Source: an uncultured Clostridium sp. (GTDB lineage Bacteria > Bacillota_A > Clostridia > TANB77 > CAG-508). From it: a DNA stretch of 8,358 bases. Positions within the stretch are counted from its first letter, which is position 1. Each line of letters begins with the position of its first letter. Positions 1-5,934 of this stretch are shown here, in pieces. The notes beneath the pieces are model-generated. The model did no database searches, was not told where the DNA came from, and saw only the letters and a list, made by a program, of their open reading frames with translations. The translations under genes were made by a program, and so were the position numbers. The DNA is taken from positions 1 through 8,358 of the forward strand of contig CAMXLV010000078.1 of the NCBI GenBank assembly GCA_947244675.1, given 5' to 3'.

Positions 1-32
1 CCATATTTTCCTGTTATGCCTATTATTTTCAT
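1..32 (-). CDS. Start of a P-loop NTPase or kinase-like protein (partial)
   Basis: Only the first ten codons are inside the window, beginning with the ATG at 32-30 and reading MKIIGITGKY, with a further GG that begins a glycine codon. A hydrophobic beta strand followed by G-x-T-G-K-Y-G is how the Walker A loop begins in small nucleotide or coenzyme kinases such as dephospho-CoA kinase and related P-loop kinases. An AGGAG ribosome binding site lies at 39-43, directly after the folA stop codon, so the gene is very probably co-transcribed with thyX and folA. The lysine-serine/threonine end of the Walker A motif is outside the window, so the exact family cannot be decided. Confidence 0.5.
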   Translation of the reverse strand, partial: MKIIGITGKY

Positions 33-43
33 GTTGTTCTCCT

Positions 44-530
44 TTATCTTTCATAAATCGCATAATCAAATTCTAATTTACTGCTTTCGTCCTTTAAACC
101 TTTTTGTCTACTTGTTTCCTTCCAAACATTTAAATCAATTTTAGGGAAAAAAGTATCTCCTTCAAACTCTTCCTTAATTTCTGTTACATACATTTTTTTG
201 ACATAAGGCATTAATAAATTATAGATCATAGCTCCACCAATAACAAAGTTTTCCTCATCATTTTCTATATATTCTTGTATTTCCAACATAGAATGTACGA
301 TTTGTACATTTTCTTCCTTTACTCTAAAATCAGGATTTTGGCTAAATACAATATATTTTCTATCAGGAAATACTTTTCCGCATAGACTCAAATGTTTTTC
401 TTCCCATGATCATAGTATGCTCAGTTGTTAATTCTTTAAAATGTTTTAAATCTTCTGGTAAATTCCAGATTAGCTTATTTTCTTTTCCTATCATATTATT
501 TTTTGCTTTTGCTACAATTATACTTAACAT
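44..530 (-). CDS. folA: Dihydrofolate reductase, read through a +1 shift at CGGA
   Basis: Reduces dihydrofolate to tetrahydrofolate with NADPH in the cytoplasm. Translation starts at the ATG at 530-528, 9 bases after an AAGGAG site (540-545). The first 50 codons give a typical DHFR N-terminus: MLSIIVAKAKNNMIG, then IWNLPEDLKHF with the active-site acid at about Asp27, then MGRKTFES. This frame would hit TGA at 365-363 after 55 residues. The next frame, from 376 on, gives the rest of the enzyme: KVFPDRKYIVFS, the cofactor-loop motif VIGGAMIYN, and a normal C-terminus ending at TAA 46-44. Reading CGGA (380-377) as one glycine joins them into 161 residues, the usual DHFR length, and restores the conserved TFES-x-GK-x-x-P segment. 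The gene follows thyX by 26 bases and is probably in the same operon. If the shift does not occur, the gene is broken. The family call is secure; the decoding is inferred. Confidence 0.88.
377..380 (-). other. CGGA +1 frameshift site in folA
   Basis: On the coding strand the reading is TTT GAG TCT ATG CGGA AAA GTA TTT CCT. Taking CGGA as one codon gives F-E-S-M-G-K-V-F-P, matching the conserved DHFR glycine after the FES segment (E. coli DHFR has ESIGRPLP here). Zero-frame reading gives CGG AAA AGT ATT TCC TGA and stops. The preceding codon is ATG, as in the radical SAM gene. No strong Shine-Dalgarno-like stimulator of the prfB type is obvious just upstream. Confidence 0.75.
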
Positions 531-556
531 TTCTTCTTACTCCTTAAATTATATTT

Positions 557-1231
557 TTATACTTCCTCTTCAATGGTTAATTTCGCATAAGATTCTTCTT
601 TAAAATCTCTATCATATTCCACATCGCTAAATATTTCTGGCATTTCTTCTTGAAAATACTTTAATAAAGGAATTAATACTTGTCTAATAGCAGGATGTAC
701 ATGTTTTGTTGTTCTTAGTGATAAAATATGTTTCCATTCTCTTATATTAGCTGTCATAGTATATTCTCCTGCTGTTGCATGTGGTAATAATTCTCGACAC
801 ATATCTGTAGAAGCTCCTAATTCTTTCATTTTAATATATCTTTTTTCAACTTCTTGCATTGTTTCTTTCCAAATTTCATATAGTTCTTTATCTTCCATGT
901 ATCCCGCTGGATTCATAAAAGCTATTTCGTTTCCATATTTGTCTTTATCATAGCTACAATATCGAGTAGATTCTACCGAAAAACTAGCAAATCTATGTCT
1001 TGTTAAGTCTTTATATGACCCTACATCACTGTAAATTCTAACAGTAACTTTTTCATGTTCTAATACTGATTCATGCCCTCTAGTAATACAGTTAGCTAAT
1101 AGTTTTTTATAACTATCTTCTGTTACATTTCCTTCTGAACGATAACAAGTTCTACAAGCTCTTTCAATTCTTTTCATGATTTTTTTTCCATCTATTTTTT
1201 CTACTTTTATCCATGGCTCTACGATTCTCAT
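557..1231 (-). CDS. thyX: Flavin-dependent thymidylate synthase
   Basis: Makes dTMP from dUMP using methylene-tetrahydrofolate as carbon donor, with FAD and NADPH doing the reduction, so tetrahydrofolate rather than dihydrofolate is released. The 224-residue protein is of normal length and has the ThyX signature RHR-x7-S at residues 78-88 (RHRFASFSVES), the SVLEH segment at 55-59, and the later NIREWKHILSLR segment that belongs to the substrate and flavin site. It starts at ATG 1231-1229, preceded by an AAGGAGG site at 1238-1244. It has its own promoter and leads into folA. Two CGG triplets in the gene (904-906 and 976-978, coding strand) span codon boundaries (GCG|GGA and TCG|GTA), and the frame is undisturbed. 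The reading frame is intact throughout. Confidence 0.97.
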   Translation of the reverse strand: MRIVEPWIKVEKIDGKKIMKRIERACRTCYRSEGNVTEDSYKKLLANCITRGHESVLEHEKVTVRIYSDVGSYKDLTRHRFASFSVESTRYCSYDKDKYGNEIAFMNPAGYMEDKELYEIWKETMQEVEKRYIKMKELGASTDMCRELLPHATAGEYTMTANIREWKHILSLRTTKHVHPAIRQVLIPLLKYFQEEMPEIFSDVEYDRDFKEESYAKLTIEEEV

Positions 1232-1257
1232 TTTTATCCTCCTTTTTTTCTTTCTTT

Positions 1258-1286
1258 ACTATATCAAATTCTTGTTTTTTTGACAA
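1258..1286 (-). promoter_or_regulatory. Sigma-A promoter of thyX-folA
   Basis: The -35 box is TTGTCA (1286-1281) and the -10 box is TATAGT (1263-1258), separated by exactly 17 bases. Transcription would start near 1251, about 20 bases before the thyX ATG, leaving just enough leader for the AAGGAGG site. Both boxes are close to consensus. Confidence 0.8.
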
Positions 1287-1361
1287 GCTTTTCTTTATTT
1301 TTTTCTTTTTTGTCATCTGTAAAAATTACATAGAAATTTTTGTAGTATTTATTTTTTCTAT

Positions 1362-1416
1362 ACAATAAAAATAGGGGTATCTACTTGGCAATCAAGTAAT
1401 ATATCCCCGTATTTTA
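1362..1416 (-). terminator. Hairpin terminator after the radical SAM gene or small RNA
   Basis: On the minus strand, AAAATACGGGGATAT pairs with ATACCCCTATTTTT. The GGGG/CCCC core is flanked by A/T pairs with one bulged C, and the TATTTTTATT run follows. It is the only terminator-like structure between the radical SAM stop (1548) and thyX, so it probably ends both the two-component operon and any transcript from the promoter at 1471-1499. Confidence 0.6.
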
Positions 1417-1464
1417 CGACCTCAATTTTATTTCTAACTTATAAGTTTTAGAAAGATATTTCAT
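1362..1464 (-). ncRNA. Candidate structured small RNA of about 100 bases
   Basis: This stretch lies between a near-perfect promoter (1471-1499) and a hairpin followed by a T-rich run, and contains no convincing gene. It holds two inverted repeats. The first (1431-1454) pairs TTTCTAA with TTAGAAA. The second (1366-1416) pairs AAAATA-GGGG-AT with ATA-CCCC-TATTTT, with small bulges and an additional inner ACTT/AAGT stem. A separate promoter for thyX lies further downstream, so this unit looks self-contained. I do not match it to a known RNA family. It may instead be a leader that reads into thyX, or simply the terminator of the upstream operon with a chance promoter. Confidence 0.45.
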
Positions 1465-1470
1465 AATTTC

Positions 1471-1499
1471 ATTATATACCCAAAGCTCAATTTTTTCAA
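1471..1499 (-). promoter_or_regulatory. Sigma-A promoter next to Spo0A boxes
   Basis: The -35 box is TTGAAA (1499-1494) and the -10 box is a perfect TATAAT (1476-1471), with a 17-base spacer. It faces thyX and lies about 240 bases upstream of it. Transcription would start near 1464. The closer Spo0A box ends 5 bases before the -35 box, a position suited to direct control by Spo0A. Confidence 0.7.
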
Positions 1500-1504
1500 G
1501 CGAA

Positions 1505-1534
1505 TTCGACATCTTTTCATCGCAAAATTCGACA
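1505..1534 (-). promoter_or_regulatory. Two tandem Spo0A boxes (TGTCGAA)
   Basis: Two perfect copies of TGTCGAA occur in the same orientation at 1534-1528 and 1511-1505, with starts 23 bases apart, roughly two helical turns. Each is followed by TT, so the direct repeat is nine bases long (TGTCGAATT). TGTCGAA is the known consensus of the 0A box bound by Spo0A, the sporulation master regulator of Bacillota. They sit immediately upstream of a sigma-A promoter. That Spo0A binds here is inferred from the motif and position; the sequence cannot say whether it activates or represses. Confidence 0.65.
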
Positions 1535-1547
1535 CATTTAAAATAAA

Positions 1548-2448
1548 TTAAAATTCCCATTTTGGTACATACTCTTCTTCATGTTCTCCTAATTCTTGTA
1601 TATAACCATTTTCAAATTCTAATTTTTCTATATAATCTTGTATTTCCTCCCATTCTTCTTTTGATAACTTTCTATTTAAGTCCTTTATTTCTTTTGCCTG
1701 ATAAGTTGGAAAATACTGTGCCATGATACTAATATAAGCTCTATCCCTTACATTTTCTTTGAACCACTTTAAAACCATTTTACTATTTTCTATGTGGTTT
1801 GGTAAAACCAAATGTCTTACCATAACTCCTTTTTCCATCATTCCTTTTTGATTCAACTTAGGTTTTCCTACTTGGTTAATCATTTCTAAAATCGCTTTTG
1901 TAGCTATTTCAAAATAATTGCTCACCTTTGAATATGTTTCTCCTAACTCCTTATTGTCATTAGGTGCATATTTTAAATCTGGCAAATATACATCCACATA
2001 GCCTTCTAAAAGCTTTAATGTTTCTACTTTTTCATATGCATTGGTATTATACACAATGGGAAGACAAAGTCCCTTTTTCTTAGCTATTCTTATTGCTTCG
2101 ATGATTTGTAATACATAACTAGTAGGTGTTACTAAATTAATATTTTCTACCTTTTTTTCTTGTTGTTTTAAAAATAAATCTGCTAACTCTTCTATCGTAA
2201 TCTCTTTTCCTTTTCCTAACTGACTAATTTCATAATTTTGGCAATAAACACATTTCAAATTACAATTTGAAAAAAATACAGTTCCAGAACCATTTTCTCC
2301 ACTAATACAAGGTTCTTCAAAATGATGAATACTAGCTAAAGCAACTTTTACTTGTTCTCCTGCATGGCATCTTCCGCATTTTTCCATTTCTTCGATTACA
2401 CTTACAATTATGTGGACAAACATCACATTTATCTAACTTCTCTAACAC
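1548..2448 (-). CDS. PflA-like radical SAM protein, read through a +1 shift at CGGA
   Basis: Cytoplasmic iron-sulfur enzyme related to pyruvate formate-lyase activating enzymes (the COG1313/PflX-like group); its substrate is unknown to me. The radical SAM cluster motif CNLKCVYC (C-x3-C-x2-C) is at residues 62-69, after the family segment EEPCISG-x-x-GSGTVFFS. The 274 codons from 2372 down to TAA 1550-1548 form the main body. The true N-terminus lies in another frame: from GTG 2448-2446 it reads KCDVCPHNCKCNRRNGKM, supplying the cysteine-rich start expected in this group. CGGA (2376-2373) read as glycine joins it to RCHAGEQVKVA, giving G-x-C-x-AG and 299 residues in all. GTG is the only start codon open in that frame after the TGA at 2457-2455; it overlaps the upstream gene by 20 bases, with a weak AAAGGA 13 bases upstream. 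A start at 2426 in the main frame would lose the cysteine cluster. The start is less certain than the family. Confidence 0.82.
2373..2376 (-). other. CGGA +1 frameshift site in the radical SAM gene
   Basis: The coding strand reads AAT GGA AAA ATG CGGA AGA TGC CAT GCA. Reading CGGA as glycine joins the CxxCxxxC start to the G-x-C-x-AG segment (N-G-K-M-G-R-C-H-A). Reading CGG as arginine runs into TAG at 2334-2332 after about 39 codons. The local bases ATGCGGAA are identical to the folA site. Confidence 0.72.
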
Positions 2449-3091
2449 TTTGTATCACAAATCCTTTTTCTTCATTTTTTATTACTATCTTTTTTCTTCC
2501 CAATTCATTCATTCTTGTTTTTACAATTTCTTGTATTTTACTTTCTTCTGTATTTACTTCTACTTTTTGGATCTCTTCTTCTTTTAAATTTCGAATTGTA
2601 ATTTTATCACTTTCCGAATAATCTTCTAAATATTCTATAATTTCAATTTCATATCCATCTGGTGTTTTATCAATTTTATGAAACACAAAAGTATCTTCTT
2701 TTTTATCCAATTCTACACTTTGTGCCCCATATAAATTCTCCTCTTCTATTACAAACACACCCATACCATCTTTAGGTAATTCCTTTTTTAATTCTTCACC
2801 AAATAATTCTTTTGCCTTTTCTTGTATTTGTTGATAAGACACTTCATATTCTTCTAAATTTTTCTTAACCACTTCCCAAATCCATTTTTCACTTGCTTGG
2901 TTGATCTCTTCAAAACATGGCAGAGCTTCTTTTGTTACTTCTTTCCACATATAAATTCGCTCTATATAATGCTCTATTTTTTCTACTTCTTCTATTGAAA
3001 TATTACTTGTTTTAATTAGAGTCTTTTTGTATCCTATCATACCTATTAAAATCATAACGAGAATGATAATAATTACTACTAACTTTTTCAT
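2429..3091 (-). CDS. Membrane-anchored protein of unknown function
   Basis: A 220-residue protein that I do not recognise. Residues 2-20 are a single strongly hydrophobic segment (KKLVVIIIILVMILIGMIG) after a lysine pair, typical of an uncleaved membrane anchor or signal peptide; there is no lipobox cysteine. The rest is highly charged, rich in glutamate and lysine, and should lie outside the cell. ATG 3091-3089 follows a GGAGG site that overlaps the TAG stop of the histidine kinase gene, only 12 bases away, so it is co-transcribed and probably coupled. Its 3' end overlaps the GTG start of the radical SAM gene. The position suggests an accessory or output protein of the two-component system; this is inference from context only. 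Confidence 0.85.
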   Translation of the reverse strand: MKKLVVIIIILVMILIGMIGYKKTLIKTSNISIEEVEKIEHYIERIYMWKEVTKEALPCFEEINQASEKWIWEVVKKNLEEYEVSYQQIQEKAKELFGEELKKELPKDGMGVFVIEEENLYGAQSVELDKKEDTFVFHKIDKTPDGYEIEIIEYLEDYSESDKITIRNLKEEEIQKVEVNTEESKIQEIVKTRMNELGRKKIVIKNEEKGFVIQSVREVR

Positions 3092-3103
3092 CTTTTGTAC
3101 CTC

Positions 3104-5098
3104 CTACCATTTCATTACTACTTTAAATAAATCTCCATCAATATAAATAGCAAAATCTCCACCCTGTAATTCTATTAAACTTTTTGCAATAGATAATCCC
3201 AATCCGCTTCCTTCTGTATATCTTGCCTTATCTCCTCTTACAAATCTTTGCATTAATTCCTCACTGCTTATATTTAACTTTTCTTTCGATATATTTTTAA
3301 TACTAATTTCTATCTTTCCTTTTTCTTTTTTCATATCAATATAAACTCTTGAATTTTCTAATGCATATTTAGTTACATTGCTAAATAAATTCTCAATAAC
3401 ACGATATAAATAACGATTATCTGCTTCTATTTTCACTTCTTCTTCTGGCATATTGGTTTCAATTTGTAAATTTTTTTCTTCAAATCTATCTCTAAATTCT
3501 CCTATACTTTGATTTATTAATTCTTTTAATTTAATTTCTTCTAGTTGTAACTTTACATTACCAGAGGATACTTTTGATGCTTCTACTAAATCTTCTGTTA
3601 GCTTCTTTAGTCTTTGTGATTTTTTATCTAAAATGGTAATATATTCTTTTACCTTCTCATCTTGAATTTCTTCTTTTTTTAATAAATCAACATAATTGAT
3701 AATTGAGGTTAATGGTGTTTTAATATCATGTGAAACATTTGTAATTAATTCTGTTTTTAATCTTTCTGATCTTAAACCTTCTTCTATTGCATTTGAAAAA
3801 CCACCTGCTATATCATTAATATAAACTGCCATTTCTTTTAAAATACCATCTAACGCATTACTATCTAAGTATATTTCATTATCTCCTTGGTATATTTTTT
3901 CTAAAGCAAATCTGATTTCTTCTTGTCCTCTTATATACTGCCTAACTTGATAAAATACCCACAACCAAAATATTACTAAAGCAATGATCGCAATAAAACT
4001 CCCCATAAAGCAAGCTAGCAAAAAACTAATTACAATAAATCCCCAGTAATACCAAAAAATTTTTTTGGTTATTGCTGTCTTTTTGTTTATTTCTTCTTTG
4101 TATTTGTTAATTTTTTGATAAAACCATTTTAAACTTTTATAAATAAAAAAGCTCTTCCAAAATGTTCTCGCTTTTATTCTCTTGATCGTTGTAATTCCCC
4201 AAATAGCACAAATAGCATATCCCATGTTATAAGCAACTAAATACATAATTAGCATGAGATGTAAATACCTATCATTAAAATTAAAGATAATTGCTAAAAT
4301 AAATAATATTATACTACCACTTATTATGCAAATGATTTCATAAGGAATTTGATCAAAATAATTTAAATAAATCCCTTCTTTTCCTTTTTTATATCCGATA
4401 GACCAAAATAGATAAACTGCAATTATTATTAAAGTTATACTACTTATTACACAAATATATGCTGGCAAAGTTCTATGTTTTAGCAAAAAATCATATACGT
4501 TTTTATTTAAAAAAAAGTTACTCCTTAAAGACCCTTTTTCTTCATTATAAAAACTATAAATATCATATTCTTCTATAGAACCACTATTACTATTATGATT
4601 TAAACTATAATTATATCGAATGTTATCTTGATTAATGTAGGTTAAATTTGTATCTATTTTTCCTTCTACTAAATTCCAATATATTTTTTTCTGCTCCATG
4701 TTATTCATTACCTCTTGGTAATTACTACTTTTTATATTGGTAAATTTGTTTCCAGTTTCTCTTTCTACTAAAATATAGTCAATATAATTTCCTATATTAT
4801 CACGATAATACATATCTCCTTCATCAAAATAACAATATAAGTTTCCATCTTCATCTCCTAATTTGGTATATTGCTCATCTCTTCTTTCTGTTTTACTATA
4901 GTATACTTTATAAATGAGAAAGTTTAAATAACTATTAGCAAAATTTTCCGTCTGGACATATTCTACTTCTTCTTCCTTATTGCCAAAATCTACTAAAAAA
5001 GTAATATGAAATATACTTAGCATAAGCATAGCTACTAGTATTGGAATCATAATATAACATATAATTCTTAAAAAACTTGATTTTCTTAATTTTTCCAT
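3104..5098 (-). CDS. Multi-pass membrane sensor histidine kinase
   Basis: Senses an unknown signal and phosphorylates the response regulator encoded just upstream in the operon. In the 664-residue protein, a membrane segment at about 11-36 leads into a predicted outside domain of about 170 residues (37-210). Further hydrophobic segments lie near 212-236, 253-273, 279-302 and 347-385. A linker then leads to the HisKA domain with the H-box NVSHDIKTPLTS (phosphate acceptor His457), the N-box near 565-576 (VIENLFSNVTKYA, Asn570 and Asn574) and the G-box GSGLGLSIAKS at 630-640. All kinase motifs are present, so it should be active. The start ATG follows an AGGAGG site, and the gene lies 14 bases after the regulator stop. 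Four or five hydrophobic segments and a large outside domain are more elaborate than the usual two-pass sensor. The ligand cannot be told from sequence. Confidence 0.95.
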   Translation of the reverse strand: MEKLRKSSFLRIICYIMIPILVAMLMLSIFHITFLVDFGNKEEEVEYVQTENFANSYLNFLIYKVYYSKTERRDEQYTKLGDEDGNLYCYFDEGDMYYRDNIGNYIDYILVERETGNKFTNIKSSNYQEVMNNMEQKKIYWNLVEGKIDTNLTYINQDNIRYNYSLNHNSNSGSIEEYDIYSFYNEEKGSLRSNFFLNKNVYDFLLKHRTLPAYICVISSITLIIIAVYLFWSIGYKKGKEGIYLNYFDQIPYEIICIISGSIILFILAIIFNFNDRYLHLMLIMYLVAYNMGYAICAIWGITTIKRIKARTFWKSFFIYKSLKWFYQKINKYKEEINKKTAITKKIFWYYWGFIVISFLLACFMGSFIAIIALVIFWLWVFYQVRQYIRGQEEIRFALEKIYQGDNEIYLDSNALDGILKEMAVYINDIAGGFSNAIEEGLRSERLKTELITNVSHDIKTPLTSIINYVDLLKKEEIQDEKVKEYITILDKKSQRLKKLTEDLVEASKVSSGNVKLQLEEIKLKELINQSIGEFRDRFEEKNLQIETNMPEEEVKIEADNRYLYRVIENLFSNVTKYALENSRVYIDMKKEKGKIEISIKNISKEKLNISSEELMQRFVRGDKARYTEGSGLGLSIAKSLIELQGGDFAIYIDGDLFKVVMKW

Positions 5099-5112
5099 TA
5101 CTTTCCTCCTCT

Positions 5113-5814
5113 TTATTTTTCTAAATCATCAATTTTGTATCCAACTCCCCATATTACTTTTAGATATTTAGGATCTTTTGGGTTAATTTCTATTTTTTCT
5201 CTTATATGTCTTATATGAACTGCTATAATATTCTCTGCTCCAAATCCTTCTTCTTTCCATACACTTTCATAAATCTCTGGAATGGAATAAACTTTTCCCT
5301 TGTTTTCTAATAAAAATTTTAAAATATTAAACTCTGTTGCTGTAAGTTTTACTTCTTTTCCATCTACATTTACTTGTTTGGTTTCATCATTTATCATTAA
5401 TTCACCTGTTTGATAAATTTTACTATCTTTTTTCTTATCTAAGGATCCCAAACTTACATATCTTCGTAAATTAGAATTAACCCTTGCTATCAATTCTAAT
5501 GGGTTAAATGGTTTGGTTATATAATCATCTGCCCCAGAATTCAAACCTCCTATTTTATCATAATCTTCTGATTTAGCAGATAGTAAAATGACAGGTGTTG
5601 TTTTTTCTTTTCTAATTTCTTCTAATGTTTCTAATCCATCTTTTTCTGGCATCATAATATCTAATATAATAAGATGAATTTGATTTTCTTTCATTATATT
5701 CAAAGCTTGTTTTCCATTATAAGCTTTTATTATGTTATATCCTTCTTTTTTTAAATAAATTTCAATAGCTCCTACAATTTCTTTATCATCATCAACAACT
5801 AATATATTATACAT
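5113..5814 (-). CDS. OmpR/PhoB-family response regulator
   Basis: DNA-binding regulator controlled by phosphorylation from the adjacent kinase. In the 233-residue protein, the receiver domain (1-115) has the acidic pocket Asp8-Asp9, the phosphorylation site Asp52 in LIILDIMMP, Ser79 and Lys101 (ITKPFNP). The C-terminal winged-helix domain (about 130-230) contains the typical LTATEFNILKFLLENKG and AVHIRHIREKI segments, the second being the recognition helix, and ends in VWGVGYK-type sequence (IWGVGYKID). Length and motifs are normal. It is the first gene of the operon, with an extended -10 promoter and an AAAGGGG site upstream. Its target genes are unknown; autoregulation would be usual for the family. 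Confidence 0.96.
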   Translation of the reverse strand: MYNILVVDDDKEIVGAIEIYLKKEGYNIIKAYNGKQALNIMKENQIHLIILDIMMPEKDGLETLEEIRKEKTTPVILLSAKSEDYDKIGGLNSGADDYITKPFNPLELIARVNSNLRRYVSLGSLDKKKDSKIYQTGELMINDETKQVNVDGKEVKLTATEFNILKFLLENKGKVYSIPEIYESVWKEEGFGAENIIAVHIRHIREKIEINPKDPKYLKVIWGVGYKIDDLEK

Positions 5815-5837
5815 TTTCTCATTTCCCCTTTGCTATT

Positions 5838-5846
5838 AGTATATCA
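5838..5846 (-). promoter_or_regulatory. Extended -10 promoter of the two-component operon
   Basis: TGATATACT (5846-5838) is an extended -10 element, TGnTATACT, about 24 bases before the response regulator ATG (5814). The region 17 bases further upstream is only a T run, so there is no good -35 box; extended -10 promoters often do without one. It lies between the clpX terminator and the regulator gene, the only place the operon promoter could reasonably be. Confidence 0.6.
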
Positions 5847-5899
5847 TATTTTTTATGAATAAAAAATAGAGAAAATATTAAATTTATCTTAAATATGCC

Positions 5900-5934
5900 A
5901 AAAAAAAAGAAACAGGTTTATGCTGTTTCTTTTT
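5900..5934 (-). terminator. Rho-independent terminator of tig-clpP-clpX
   Basis: AAAGAAACAG (ending at 5923) pairs with CTGTTTCTTT (starting at 5915), with a seven-base loop CATAAAC, followed by an unbroken run of T. The left arm is made of the last coding bases of clpX and the stop codon TAA lies in the loop. It separates the protease cluster from the two-component operon. Confidence 0.9.

Noticed and set aside
406..603. Plus-strand open frames at 406-603, 2352-2621, 5979-6218, 6465-6659 and 7631-7819
   Set aside because: All lie opposite well-supported minus-strand genes and have no recognisable domains; they are by-products of AT-rich coding sequence.
1411..1464. A 16-codon frame starting ATG AAA TAT CTT at 1464-1462
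   Set aside because: It begins close to the predicted transcript start, so it would be leaderless. It has no ribosome binding site and its bases are better explained by the two hairpins.
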